A DNA stretch of 64,000 nucleotides, taken from positions 5,318,001-5,382,000 of the forward strand of contig NC_084813.1 of NCBI RefSeq assembly GCF_963583255.1, given 5' to 3'. This DNA is from Pyrus communis. Lineage: Eukaryota; Streptophyta; Magnoliopsida; Rosales; Rosaceae. The translations under genes were made by a program, and so were the position numbers. Under the pieces are notes generated by a model. That model saw only the letters and a program-made list of their open reading frames with translations. It made no database searches and was not told the DNA's origin. Positions 33,961-45,834 of this stretch are shown here, one piece after another (position 1 is the first letter of the stretch; each line of letters opens with the position of its first letter).

Positions 33961-34158
33961 AAGCCGTTTGATAACTATCTCATTTTAAGTTTTCATTTTT
34001 TTTTTCACTTAAAGAAAAGAAAAAAGACTGAATTTTACCCTTTTTTTTTTAATTTAATTTTTAAAATTTGGCTTTACAAGTAGTTACTAAATCAATTTTT
34101 TTTTTTAAATGAAAAATGAAAACTGAAAACTAAATACGAAATGGTTATCAAACGGCCT
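33961..34158. mobile_element. MITE with AAGCCGTTTGATAAC ends
   Basis: The left end AAGCCGTTTGATAACTATCTC is matched by the inverted right end GAAATGGTTATCAAACGGCCT. T- and A-rich runs lie between them. Confidence 0.75.
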
Positions 34159-34424
34159 CTTAAATATGTATCTCTTTCGATCAAAAATATATAATATGTA
34201 TTTTGAGTAATGTTGGATTGCAGAAGATTGTGACTTCTTTCTCCATTCAAGAGGATGACAATTGAGTGAAATCGAGCTATACCTAGTTTCATGTAGCCCA
34301 ATATTATGGTACATCATTGATTTGATGAGGACGGATGGCACCTTTCTCATATACTTCAAAAATATCTTCTGATATTGTTGCAATAAGATGAAAAGTAAAT
34401 AGTATGAAATGTCTTGCATGTGAT

Positions 34425-34510
34425 CTAATATCGTAGTGGATAAGATGTTGGATTTCTACTCATGCGTCTCAGACTCAAAACTCCCCCCCTCCTCTAAAAA
34501 AATTAGTATA
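34425..34510 (+). mobile_element. Degenerate SINE-like fragment
   Basis: ATCGTAGTGGATAAGATG resembles a tRNA-derived A-box region, and GACTCAAAACTCCCC resembles a B-box region. An A-rich stretch follows. No duplication was found. A similar fragment lies near 41425-41530. Confidence 0.4.
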
Positions 34511-34875
34511 AAATGTCTTGCAACAAGAGAAAAATGTCATTAGGACTGAAACCATCATAACATCCAAAGCAAAAACTCATGGTTTAAAATTCTAACGTTT
34601 AGAATTGCTGTCACATGATTAATTTCTAATATCTGACCAGGCAAAAAGAATCCAAGAACAAATTTAAAGTGAACTACACCATATTCATAAAGTTTACTAA
34701 ATATGCTTTATTTGAAAATAGTACTATTTAATCATCAATAAAACGCTACCGTTTTCCTGAAAAAGTATACCACATTGCCATCCAGCAATAGTCCCACCAA
34801 AATGATGCTTTCAACTGATGGCAGGAAAAAAAAAAATGATTATGGTAAAAGATTTCAGAAGGGAAAAAAATTTAG

Positions 34876-35281
34876 GAGTAAATTGTAACAATAATCCTTT
34901 AATCTTAACTCAATTGGAGTAATGATCTCTCAACTAAAAATTCATTACCATTGGTCACTCAACTTTAATTCAACTAGAGAAATGATCCCTCAGCTTTAAC
35001 CCAATTGGAGCAATGGTCATTTCAATATAACTCTTTCTGACAAAATTCTGACGAAGTTGACAAAAATGACCATAGTTACACGTTTTGATGAGTTGAGGGA
35101 TCCCAATTGTAGCAATGGTCCTTCTAACATAACTTATTTTGACAAAATTCTAACGAAGTTGACAAAAAGGACCATAACTACACATTTTGATGAATTAAGG
35201 GATCAATAGCAATAGATTTTTAGTTGATGAACCATTACTCTAATTTGATTAAAGTTGAGGGACCATTGCTACAATTTACTC
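34876..35281. mobile_element. Long-TIR MITE with GAGTAAATTGTA ends
   Basis: GAGTAAATTGTAACAATAATCC at the left is mirrored by GGACCATTGCTACAATTTACTC at the right. The similarity extends over 40-50 bp inward. Imperfect 9-bp flanks (AAAATTTAG and AAAATCCTA) would fit a Mutator-like element but are not conclusive. Confidence 0.75.
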
Positions 35282-36760
35282 AAAATCCTAGTGCAGTCTA
35301 AGACTGTTAGACAGAGTCACAAAACATATTAGTGTTTCGAGATTTATGTAGTAGATAAATTAAATCAAACTCGTATAACGGTAATCCATGAAGTGATGAG
35401 CATCACCATCATTAAATAGTACTGAACAAAAATATTTTCCCTTTTCTTTTTCCACTACTTTTTGTGATCATTTTCTTTCATTCAGCTTGACAAAGAAAAT
35501 TAAAGGATTTCTACACTCATCTCTTCCTTCTGTACACTTTTCTGTTCTTTTTTTCCTAGCATTTGAATTTACGAAGAGGAGAAATAAGATAGAGAAATGG
35601 GGAAGAAGGAAATAGGAGTCTGAAAATCATTATTTTAAAGAATGCAAATATTGCTTCCAAGAGGTGTCCCCCTAAGTTCACATCTAGTTTTAGCTTGCAA
35701 AGGCCCCAGGACACGGAGCAACGTCCTTTTTTCCTTCTCTTCTTTCTAGGAAAGCAAAATAACAATGATAATTCAGCAGAAAAAAATTAGTGGAAAAATA
35801 TTTCTATGACTTTATGGCACATCCTTTTGTTTTGAGTGAGTAACGTTAAGCCTCTCGTGGGTTAATCATTCACACTTTAGTAGTACTCAAAACAGCTTTG
35901 GCCCATGACTACGACTCGAGTGCTTCATGGCTCACAAAAATTAGCTCCAACCGAATTTAAGCGATGAGGGCTTCTCTAAAAAAATGAAATTCTTTATGAA
36001 TTTTTATCGTTTTATATTTGTAGAATAATATTTTATAATATTAATATGAAAACTGACGTTAAACTGTGAGGTGACAAAATACCAATAAAAAATCAAATTT
36101 TGAGAAAATCTCATTAGCATTTCTCTTAAACAATCAATCACTTTCTATGTCTGTCAAAGTTTACCTAACCAGGGTTTTTTTTTATATGTGGCGGATAAAG
36201 CCCTTTTTTAATAAATTACACATGAGAACGATCCCTTCAGTCTCGTTTCCTGCCTTTGATTGGATTGAGTGGTTCACTAGATTCAATGTGCATTGATGGA
36301 AAAAATGAAAACCGACAGTCAAATTTTGTCCAAATTAACGATGGAAAACGAATTAGTCAGCCCCAAATTTTATAAAGAATGTACAATTTGTGGGAAAAGT
36401 CCCTGCAATTGTTTGAAGGCAGAACCAGAAAAACCATGCATGCCTGACAAGTCCATGGATAAAACTGAGGGCCTATAAAATCCACTGCATAAATTCAAGG
36501 AGTCTTTGGTTTGTCATGGTTGAAAAATCTGGTTTACATGAAACAACAAGGGGAAGTCAGGTGTACTTGAACATGAACCCATTTAATGGAAAAAAGAAAA
36601 CAGAAGCATCTACCTAATGTACATACAACAATATGATCCTCATGCTACACATCTTTCAGGCTTCTCAAACGATTTCGGATCATCTCTTGTATATTACAAT
36701 CACCATAACCCCGGCGAGGAATGATCAAGGAGAAGTAAAATGAAGAATGTGTTACAGTGC
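35282..36760. other. Intergenic with a MITE fragment
   Basis: About 35985-36130 ends AGCATTTCTC and contains GTGAGGTGACA, resembling the MITE at 41202-41371. A 61-codon frame at 36293-36478 (CTICGKSPCNC) has no recognisable family. The part next to 36760 is probably the RLK 3' UTR. Confidence 0.5.
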
Positions 36761-38908
36761 CTAATCTGCAGAGGCGGTACGTTTTCTCCTTGACCTGCTG
36801 TATAACTTTGAAGGCGGGGAGGGAGAGAACTCGAACGGAAGTGGTGGGAGATCCATCTCCCCTCTCAAGATCTTAACAATCTCCCCAATTTCCGGACGCA
36901 ACTCTGGCATCTTCTGTAAGCAAGCGAGAGCCAAATTTATGCACAAATTAGCCTGGTCCTTATTGTACTCATCTTTCAATCTCTCATCTACAAGCTCCAG
37001 TATGTTTCCTGCTTGTGCCAACTGTCGACACCAGCTTATTAAATTCGCCTTTTCGAGCTTCATGGGCGATGCAAGAACATGCAATGGTCTTCTACCGGAC
37101 ACAACCACGAGGATTAGAACTCCGAGACTGTAAATGTCAGCCTTCTCCATCAAGTATCCACAGCCACCATATTCTGGTGCAACATAGCACAAAGTTCCTC
37201 TCATGCTTGTTGTGCTGCTGAGTTCACGACTAAATATATCGCCACTGTGGACGTCACTGCCAACGGAATGTGCATTCTTTTTCTTCCATCCCCTCCTGAA
37301 ACTGAACTCCCCATTTTGATCACATCCATCTTGACTCTGCTCCCTGAAATTCTTTCGTCTGTGAAGGTAAAGCCATTTTCCAAGATCAAAACGCGGCATT
37401 TTGAAGCCCTTCTTCCACTTAGTTTCAAGATTTTTTAGCTTACTACCCTTCTTGCTAATCTCAGCAAGGTGCTCTTCTTTCCACCACTCTTGCATCTTCC
37501 TCGGTTTCCTTTTACGATTTTTCCTGCCCTTCGATTCTCTTTTCTCAAATCCCTTATTGAGGTTTTCGAACATAAATTCTTGCAAACGGGGCTCATATGC
37601 ATTTTCTGATTTATCCACCGGAGTCGACACATCCAAGTCACTCTTCTCGGGAATGCTCTTCTTTTCATCATCCCAGTCAGGATTCGAAGACGGGCAAATC
37701 TGACTCCCTATCCACTCTGTAACATAATCTTTACTGCACAATTCACCACTTCCATCCTGCTTCCACCACCAATCCTTCCCCCACTGTTTCGTATCCTCTG
37801 CATCATCGACACCATTGCAGGCAATAACATTCAACTCCTTACTGTGATCAATGCTACTAAGCTCGTCATCGTAAGGCACAAACCTATTATTCCAATCATC
37901 CCCCCCAAAATCTACACTCGAAACCTCTTTCCCCTTAGCATGACTACTCTTAACATCACTCTCACAAGCAATGTTGGCATTATAATTCACAGAATTCAAG
38001 TTCAAGGCCTTAACATTACAACTTTTTTTACTATTTTTCGACGAAGAAGAAGCTTGCAAAGCAAGAGCAAAATCTACCTCGCTAGCACTCTCCACGGGGG
38101 TACCGATTGCTGGAGTTTCCGCCGCCAAGTTCCCAGACAGATCCTGACTCTTCCACAGCTCCTGACTCTTACCCAAGTCCTGGCTGAACATATCAACCCC
38201 GAACTCACCCTCCACCTTAATCCTTGACAGCCCAAAATCCGAAATCTTTGCCCGATAATCGAAATCAAGCAAAATGTTACTCGGCTTAATATCACCATGA
38301 ATAACAGGAGGATCACATCCCAAATGCAAGAACTCAAGCGCCCTGGCAACATCTAAAACAATCTCGAACCTCCTCTCCCAACCCAAACTCAAAAGCCCTT
38401 CTCCAAAAAGTGATTCCTGGAGACTCCTATTGGGCATATACTCATAAACCAGAATCCTGTTATTCTTTTCCACACAATAACCCAAAAGGGTCACCAAAAA
38501 TGGCGATCTCAACCCACCAAGAATCTGCAACTCGTTCTGAAACTCCCTCTCGGACTGCAAATTCAAAGCATCCAATCTCTTGACAGCAAGCAACTTACCA
38601 CACTTGAGAATGCCTCTGAAGACGGTGCCGGAGCCTCCTTTCCCGATAACGTTGGCAGCATCGAAGTCACTTGTTGCATTCTTGAGCTCTTTGTATTGGA
38701 ATCTCTCAAGCTTGAGAGGATCACTGGAGTCAAATGGGATTGTCTTGTTTCTGTTGACAAGTGAGTGCCAAAAATGGTAGAGAAAATAGATGATGGATGA
38801 GATTATCACCAAAGTGGCTGAGATTGTGAGGGCCAAAAATAAGATCCTGGTTTTTGTCAAGAAACTGGGTGGCCTCAGAGTCGTCGGAGGTAAGTGTCTT
38901 GAAGGCAT
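36761..38908 (-). CDS. Transmembrane receptor-like kinase with giant activation-segment insertion
   Basis: Single-exon kinase of 715 residues. The start at 38908 is the first in-frame ATG; the frame continues upstream to 38974 only through a TTG codon. One membrane span lies at about 21-44, with no real ectodomain. The kinase domain has the glycine loop IGKGGSGTVF (88-97), Lys110 (AVKRL), HGD at 204-206 in place of HRD (a non-RD kinase), Asn211 and DFG at 224-226. APE comes only at 577-579, so about 320 extra residues sit between DFG and the GTLCYVAPEY block. The insertion is Ser/Asp/Trp-rich and then strongly basic (KGRKNRKRKPRK). Catalytic residues are intact. The family resembles Arabidopsis At1g80870, and the position next to PLMT supports this (inference). 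The ligand and substrate are unknown. Confidence 0.93.
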   Translation of the reverse strand: MPSRHLPPTTLRPPSFLTKTRILFLALTISATLVIISSIIYFLYHFWHSLVNRNKTIPFDSSDPLKLERFQYKELKNATSDFDAANVIGKGGSGTVFRGILKCGKLLAVKRLDALNLQSEREFQNELQILGGLRSPFLVTLLGYCVEKNNRILVYEYMPNRSLQESLFGEGLLSLGWERRFEIVLDVARALEFLHLGCDPPVIHGDIKPSNILLDFDYRAKISDFGLSRIKVEGEFGVDMFSQDLGKSQELWKSQDLSGNLAAETPAIGTPVESASEVDFALALQASSSSKNSKKSCNVKALNLNSVNYNANIACESDVKSSHAKGKEVSSVDFGGDDWNNRFVPYDDELSSIDHSKELNVIACNGVDDAEDTKQWGKDWWWKQDGSGELCSKDYVTEWIGSQICPSSNPDWDDEKKSIPEKSDLDVSTPVDKSENAYEPRLQEFMFENLNKGFEKRESKGRKNRKRKPRKMQEWWKEEHLAEISKKGSKLKNLETKWKKGFKMPRFDLGKWLYLHRRKNFREQSQDGCDQNGEFSFRRGWKKKNAHSVGSDVHSGDIFSRELSSTTSMRGTLCYVAPEYGGCGYLMEKADIYSLGVLILVVVSGRRPLHVLASPMKLEKANLISWCRQLAQAGNILELVDERLKDEYNKDQANLCINLALACLQKMPELRPEIGEIVKILRGEMDLPPLPFEFSPSPPSKLYSRSRRKRTASAD

Positions 38909-39649
38909 GGTGGTGGTTTTTGCTTCTTCTGGGTCTTTAGGGTTTGTGGGTTTGGCTTCAAAAGTGATGAACAAGAAGATTGAGAGATATGGGGATGCTC
39001 ATGATATGCATTGCTGCAATTTCTTTTGCTTTTTTTTTCTTTGTTCTTTGTGTTTGAGCAGCATCCAATGTTGGCGGGTTTGCTTTACAGTTGGATAATC
39101 TATGGAGATTGTTGCTAATCACTGTTGTTTTTTTTATGATAATTGTGTTTTGATTGCTGAATTTTTCATTTTTTTTTTTTTATGTTGTTGTGATTGAGAT
39201 TTGAGAATTTGGATTATAAAAATGGAGTGCGACTGGGAGTGGTGTGGAAGACAGGGTCCCAAGGTGGAGGTGCTTTTGACTAAAGAGAAATGCTTTGCAG
39301 AAAAAGTCGTATGTATCTAGCAGAATTTCAGATAACAAAACAAACACAAAAGAAAAAAATTGGAGGGAAACATGGGTTCCAGTTGGGCTGGTGAATTTTG
39401 AGAATTTTAAGATGGGTTTCTATTTTTTTTTGTTTTTTTTACTATTTAACCTAAATAGAAATTTTGGGCCGAAAGAAATAAATAACCGTAATTTGTCATC
39501 AATTATCTCATTTCTTAAAAAATAAAATAAAATAAAAAATAAAACCTAAATAGAAACCCACCTTTTGACCATTATTGCAATTTATTTGTAATGTAAAAAG
39601 GTAGCACAAAGTGAATTGCAAACACAAAAGTTCAGTATTCGACATATAA
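38909..39649. other. RLK upstream region
   Basis: Putative promoter and leader of the minus-strand RLK, with poly-T runs. No gene seen. Confidence 0.5.
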
Positions 39650-39954
39650 GAGCATCTCCAATATGAAATGCATAATACCTTGAAATCAGCGTTCGATATT
39701 TTTTTGTTGGCCAAAAAACTCTCCAAAGAAACGATATAAAATATCTATCTTTGTTGAAAAATGTTAGTTAAAATGTAAATGTATCCTAAATTAGAAAGTG
39801 GACTCTGTACATAGAGAAAATTAAATGAGATCCTAAATATGTATCTCCTCCCTCCACAAGAGTAAAATTCATAGTTACATTTTCCGTAGATACAAAATGA
39901 GATATAAATGTGCTTTTAACATCTTAAATTCGTATATCTCCACTGTAAATGCTC
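39650..39954. mobile_element. Harbinger-type MITE with TAA duplication
   Basis: The left end GAGCATCTCCAATATG and right end CACTGTAAATGCTC are partly inverted. TAA is duplicated at 39647-39649 and 39955-39957. Confidence 0.75.
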
Positions 39955-39957
39955 TAA

Positions 39958-41201
39958 AGAGAGGGTTACGACCTAACAATAGAAAATCAAAATTTGGATC
40001 TCATTTTCTCTACTATTTTGGAGGCGTCTCTCACTCTTCATCTTAACTTTTTTCTATCAAAAACTCAAATAGTGTGTTACATACGGTGAAGATCTTGTTA
40101 TTGCAGCATAAAATACTCCCAAAGCCAGCCCATAAGTGCCAACAGTGGTAATTACGAATTTTGTTGATCCCAACGGTCCATGAATGCATTCCCCAAAACA
40201 TGTACATCATTATTTTATTATTTGCGCGCTTTTCTTGATTTGTAACAGTTTTAAAAAAACGTCAGAAAATTTATAAATAGTCTCACATTGAGAGAATTTT
40301 CTTAAGCTATTTTCAAAGAAGATGTCAAAAATGTCATGTAGACATATAATAGTAACAAATGACATATGATTTTCTCCAACCGAGATGTCAAAAGCTAACA
40401 TGGAAAAGAAGGATACTCTGACATGGACAAAGAGATGTCAAATTTGAAGCTGCATTCAAATATGATTTTTGCTATCTCCACAGGTATTCCACTTACCTTG
40501 CCTTAAATGCTAGAACATGTATGTATTATTTTATTATTTTTAAACCAATAACAACCCAACTTTTATTATTTTTGTTTAAAAAAAACATAAATGAAGCAAT
40601 AAATTTTGGCATATCAAGTGGAAGGAAAATATTGATAGTGTGTTAAATTGCCAAGTCAGCTATCAAATTGAATTTTGATATTTTGAATTTGACGTCTCGT
40701 TTAGAGATACTCTTAGCATTTCTCTTGTAGTCAATTAAGTGATAAAACATATAAGAATGTGCAGAATTTGAAAATAATTAAGAAAAATGATAAACGCACA
40801 CTATTTTGCTTTTTCTTACATTTTTGTTTAATTATGTTCTTTATTTTTATTTGATTTGGTGTGTGTAAAAAAAAAAATATGTGATTGTCATTTTCTAATA
40901 GATATGTACTAATCATTTCCCATCTTCTAAAGGTAGTAATTTGGTATAATGATGTGTGAGCAATAATTTTATTCATTAAATTGAAATAATAATAAAAGGA
41001 TCTAAACCATAATATAGTTTGTTTAAAAAATGAATAATTACATATGGATGGGAGTAATATGAGGGAGACCATATAATTAAACCATATTTATAAAACATAT
41101 AACGTGATTATTAATGATTGAATTATTACTTAAGTATTGATTAACATATATAGTTCTTATTAATAACCCATCACATGATTTACAAATTTGTTCTCAAAAG
41201 T
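39958..41201. other. AT-rich spacer
   Basis: No gene recognised. The stretch around 40680-40730 (TTTAGAGATACTCTTAGCATTTCTC) looks like a MITE end, but its partner was not located. Confidence 0.45.
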
Positions 41202-41371
41202 GAGAATGCTAAGGGGACTTTTTCAAAAGTGAGACTCTTCATGAACCCTGTGTCACCTCAAAGTTTAACGTCAATCCTTGTACAATCATTATAAAATAAT
41301 GTGCCAAAAACATGAGGTGACAGAGTGTCTAGGGAGAACCCCAGTATTGAAAGAGTCCTTTAGCATTTCTC
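41202..41371. mobile_element. MITE with GAGAATGCTAAGG ends
   Basis: The left end GAGAATGCTAAGGGGACT pairs with the inverted right end AGTCCTTTAGCATTTCTC. Inner repeats TGTCACCTCA and TGAGGTGACA also pair. Confidence 0.75.
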
Positions 41372-42216
41372 TTAAAAAATTGATCTACTTAGCATTACTC
41401 ATATAGATAAATCATCTGTTGCATGTTGTCTAATATCTTAATGTATAGAGTATTGAATTTTTAATTATACGTTCCGAATTCGAAACTTCCCCTCATCTAA
41501 ATTATGTAATAGTTTCGATTTTTTTTTTCCTTTATGTATTCAATACCGTCAATAGTCGGTATTGGTGGGAATGTTTCTTTAATTTGGAGTAGTCTTACAG
41601 ACAGGCCATGATTGGTGGGCCAGGATAGTGTATATTACTTTTTTTTTTTATTGGATTATTTGACTGTGCGGGTTCACACTTCACATGTTTGGTCTTCATC
41701 ACTCCGTGTACACATGGCACTGACAAGTGAGATTCTTGTTTTTTCAATCATTCCCATTTGTGAACTTAGAATATTCAACTCTCATCCTAATTTTTCTGTG
41801 TATTAATCACTTTTGTGTTAGTATGACCAAATAATAAGTACCAACTTTTACCTAATTAGTCTACGTATATGCGTTCTGTCAATCTGGAATGAGTTCACCC
41901 CGAGTGGTTAGGGTCTTCTTTTTCTAACATATAATGTGTCTCGAATTTAGATAAGTGTATTGTATATTGTGAATAAGTACTGGTTTGATACTGATGTGCT
42001 TTCATAAAAAATGAGTATAAAAAAAGTTGAGCTAAAAAAGGTGTTTGGTAAACACTTAAAAATAGCTTATTTTCATAGTTTTAGGTGAAAAAAAACTGAA
42101 AACGTGGAGCAGCAAAAATGAGCTTATTTTCACAGCACAACAGAAGTAATTATTTATTTTTTTTTTTTCAAAGCACAGCAATACTAAACCAGCCCTAAAT
42201 CGAACGTAAGTATTTA
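41372..42216. other. Spacer with SINE-like fragments
   Basis: 41425-41530 and about 41885-41960 resemble decayed tRNA-derived SINEs (CGAATTCGAAACTTCCCC; GAGTGGTTAGGGTC). No coding signal. Confidence 0.4.
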
Positions 42217-42500
42217 TGTGACATCCCACATCGCCCAGGGGAGTGATCCTTACATGTATATTCTCATCCTTACCTAGCACGAGGCCTTTTGGGAGCTCAC
42301 TGGCTTCGGGTTCCGTAGGAACTCCGAAGTTAAGCGAGAATGGGGCTAGAGCAATCCCATGATGGGTGACCCACTGGGAAGTTGCTCGTGGGTTCCCAAA
42401 AACAAAACCGTGAGGGAATGGTAAGCCCAAAGCGGACAATATCGTGCTACGGTGGTGGAGCGGGTCCGGGAAGTGATCCACCCCGGGCCGGGATGTGACA
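42217..42500 (+). mobile_element. Cassandra-type TRIM solo LTR
   Basis: The 284-bp LTR starts TGTGACATCCCACATCGCCC and ends GGGCCGGGATGTGACA. A perfect 5-bp target duplication ATTTA flanks it (42212-42216 and 42501-42505). It carries a 5S rRNA-like segment, the hallmark of Cassandra TRIMs. No second LTR or internal domain is nearby. Confidence 0.9.
42285..42398 (+). other. 5S rRNA-like segment inside the Cassandra LTR
   Basis: It contains AACTCCGAAGTTAAGCG (A-box region), GATGGG (intermediate element at 42361) and GGGTGACCCACTGGGAAGT (C-box), all close to plant 5S RNA. It is shorter and diverged at both ends, so it is an LTR-borne Pol III promoter module, not a 5S gene. Confidence 0.85.
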
Positions 42501-43461
42501 ATTTAGGAGGCACATTCAAAGCCGGCAAGTCTAAATCATTCATGAGTTATGTATTTTTAAGATTAGAATTGAATAACATTCCAAAAGAAACAATTCTTGT
42601 TTTGTTACGAGGAGAAACTTCATCTTCAAGGTTGGACCTGATAGAAGTAAAACAAATTTCATGAATTAGATGGTTTATGAATTTGTGTTGATTCATGTAT
42701 CCCTTTAGTGATTCCTGTATATATGTTTTAAGTTCATGCACTCTTCAAGAAAAAAGAATAATTTTTATTTTATTTTTTAAATTTTGATGATTCGGATGAA
42801 ATGAAAAAGAAAAAGGACATGTTTTTGTGTATTTTCCAATAGGAGCTTACAAGTTGATAAATTCTAATGCCCAACAATCACATCACATGGTTGTGTGACT
42901 GCATACACAAATTTGTGCTCATGTATTAGAAATTTAATTTCTAGTTAAATTGCTTGTGAAAGAGGCTACTTGAGGCTGACAATACACAAGAATTTCCCCT
43001 ACCGACTCATGCGTGGAGTGTACATATGCATGACCTTAATCCTTAGGGTAGGTGTCACATCTAAGGGACGGCCTCACTTTAAAGGCGTAATAAATAGCAA
43101 CTGTAGAAGCCTTTAAATTATGGACAGTTCACACGCGCATAGAGAGGACATGCGCCGTGTTCTTTTCATGATATGGAAAAGGAAGAAGAAGAAAGAAATG
43201 AAGTTATGGCCTACGGTTGGTGCAATGTTGCTATTGTGGTCATGTCGTCTACTGCACACAGTTTGCTTTTGTATGCTTAGCATATAGTGGCAGTGAGTGA
43301 GAACATGGATGGTGGTGGTTCGTGGGACCTGTCCACCAGATCCATATGGGAGGAGGGAGATATCATGGTGGCATTTTGATGGGGGATGGGATATATCCTT
43401 TCACCTCTCACAAATCTTTCTTAATTTTGTAGTGTCAAATAGAAAAAATTGAAGATGATCA
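42501..43461. other. Intergenic, nothing recognised
   Basis: No gene or clear repeat. Confidence 0.5.
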
Positions 43462-44114
43462 AGCTATCTCCAACCGAAGGAGGGCCAGATGGCTCTCTTT
43501 AGCCCTATAACTCTCCAAGAAATTATATTTTAATGAATAATGTCAGACCATATTTCATACCATCTTCAACTGAAGGGATTAAAGGGCCATAGGCCAAACA
43601 TAATCCTGTGACAAAAAATCATTTCCAACCAAGAGGGCCAAAAGGTCATAGGCTAAACATAATTTATTATTTTAATTGAATTATTATAGTTAATTAAAGT
43701 AAAATACCCTATTAAAATAAGATTTTCAGATATATTGGAAGATTATTGAAAGAGGTGGCCATTTGAAAAATTATTGAAAAAATTAAAGGAAAAATTATTG
43801 GAAGAGAATAGAATATGAAGAATTGAAATAAAATTAGGTAAGATAGTATGAAATGGTGAAAAATACGTGAGAAATGGTGTAGGAAAAAAATTACATTTTT
43901 TTTTAAAATTCGTTCAAAAAAAAAAAAAAGTGGGCTGGGCTCTTCAAGCTAGCTGGCTAGCTGGAGATGGCCAGCTCGCTGGCCTGATTTGGTGGTTTTG
44001 GCTCGGTGGGGCCCACAAGCCCTTTGGCCTAGTCTTCGGTTGGAGACGGTTATTGTGTCATTTTGAGCTATTTTTAGCCTTATAACCTTTTAGCCGGATC
44101 GATTGGAGATGGCC
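43462..44114. mobile_element. Harbinger-type MITE, same family as 4003-5300
   Basis: The left end AGCTATCTCCAACCGAAGG and right end GATTGGAGATGGCC match the ends of the 4003-5300 element, and both carry GGGCCA-rich repeats. The 3-bp flank TCA repeats at 43459-43461 and 44115-44117. Confidence 0.75.
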
Positions 44115-44117
44115 TCA

Positions 44118-44946
44118 AAGAATCAAATTAACAAGAGGCGTGTGAGAGTAAAAAATGAGCATGCGGATAGAACTATCCGGTATTTTCTTTGAGGCACCAT
44201 GCCTCCATAAGTTATGGATTTTGTAATTATCTCATATTTTAGAAAATGAAAAAGAAAATGATCCATCTCATATTTTTATTTGGTTTTTTATGCTGAAAAG
44301 AAATATATTTATTTGTTGTGTTATGTATGTTTGTTGCAATTATGCATTTATAACAAGAGTTTCTTCCGACTAAAAGTCAGTACGTTTATCAATAATTCAT
44401 GGTCTTGTATCTTTGAAATTAATAATAAAAATTGAGATTAAAACACGGGTTTTTGTTGCACTAGAGAGACTTGGTTTGGACTAATTGCAGGACTAATTTG
44501 AATAAACTTGGCATGGTCTTATTTAAGGCTCGCATTTTAAATGGCTTAAAATGTAACATGTAAGTGAGGGTCTAATGCTAATACATCTAGTTTTTTAATT
44601 AACTTCATGGTTTGTCCAGGTTTAGATTGGTCTAAACAATCAAGCGCTCTTAAAACACATTTATTTATTCTTCACTCTTTCTATCAAATTTAAAAATAAG
44701 TAATCATGCATTATTTGGTCACCCAATAACCAAGAAAATATCTGTCTTGTAACATAATGTCGAAGAGAAAAAAAAAAAAAAAAGTTATGCAATTATAATA
44801 TGTTGTAGGGATGGAGAGGCCAAAAAAAAGTAGAAGGCAACAAGATGGGGCAGGTTCGATATGTCAGTTCCCATTGTGGTAACAAAAAATCAACGCCCAT
44901 GAGGGGACGACACATGACCTGACCTTGATTGACGAATTGCCTTTAA
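44118..44946. other. AT-rich spacer
   Basis: No gene recognised. Confidence 0.5.
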
Positions 44947-45705
44947 GAGCAATTCCACCGGGAAACAAATAGCCCAGCATCCAGCTATTCCACTCCAGCC
45001 CAAAAGATAGGCTGGCACCCAGTCCAAGTTGGTCTCCAAGCCAGCCCAAAATTGACAGAGCCATGGACTGGCCCGTATGATGTCAGCAAGCTGAAATCTT
45101 AATATTAAAAAATAGCCTAGTCCTCTTCTTTTCTTCTTCTGTAAAACGCTATGAGTGTGGTGGTGTTGGGAAGAAGCTTTGTTCTTTCAAACAAGTACTG
45201 CTTGACCAAGTAGCCCAACACAGACACATACCTAGAAGGCAAAAGCATCGACTCTGCGAACGACTCGGTGAAAGATTTGAAGGCGAAACGGTCTGATTTG
45301 GGGAAAGTAGAAAGTGGGTACTTGGGGAGAATAGTTGAGGAGGTAGAGGGAGTGAGGGGGAGTGAGGGGAAGGTTTTGGTGGGGTTTGAACTGGTGGGTG
45401 GAGGAGAAGAGATGGTAGTGGTGGTGGTACTGCCGTGGATCTAAAGAGAAAGAGAGCGGAACAGTTGCAGCCATGAAAGCAGATGAGAAAGCAAAACAGT
45501 TGCTCAATGTTTACTTGCTTGCTTGTCAGAAATTAAAAATAAAATTATTATTTTTTATTATTTTATAATAAAAAATAATAATATTTTAATAAAATTGACT
45601 AGGTTATTTTTTTTTAAGGATTGAGATGCATTTGACCTATTACTGTTCAGTGAGTGGATTAAATGGGCTGATTGCTAGCGCATTTTTTTAGGGGTGGAAC
45701 TGCTC
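44947..45705. mobile_element. TAA-duplicating MITE carrying gene-like cargo
   Basis: The left end GAGCAATTCCACC and right end GGTGGAACTGCTC are inverted with one mismatch. TAA is duplicated at 44944-44946 and 45706-45708. The middle is GC-richer and gene-like, unlike the AT-rich flanks. Confidence 0.8.
45190..45474 (-). pseudogene. Possible captured exon inside the MITE
   Basis: Starting at the ATG 45474, MAATVPLSFSLDPRQ is followed by a Ser/Pro/Thr-rich stretch like a plastid transit peptide. After a change of frame, KSDRFAFKSFTESFAESM and LLPSR run into a GTATGT donor-like site near 45228. The parent gene was not recognised. Frame breaks make a functional product unlikely. Confidence 0.4.
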
Positions 45706-45834
45706 TAAAGCATTTGTGAGATTTCAAGCCTGGGCATGGGAGCATTAAGAATGGACGAGACACCACCTCTAGAATCTCGCTCGACAGTGGATACAGCTCT
45801 ATTGTGCTAACATGTTAGACACACCAGTGACGGA

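Noticed and set aside
38909..38974. N-terminal extension of the receptor kinase
   Set aside because: The upstream in-frame start codon would be TTG. The first ATG is at 38908.
42285..42398. Possible 5S rRNA gene
   Set aside because: The match is partial, and the segment lies inside an LTR with a target duplication, so it is a Cassandra component.
42056..42481. 141-codon minus-strand frame
   Set aside because: It is an accidental frame across the Cassandra LTR and flanking poly-T.
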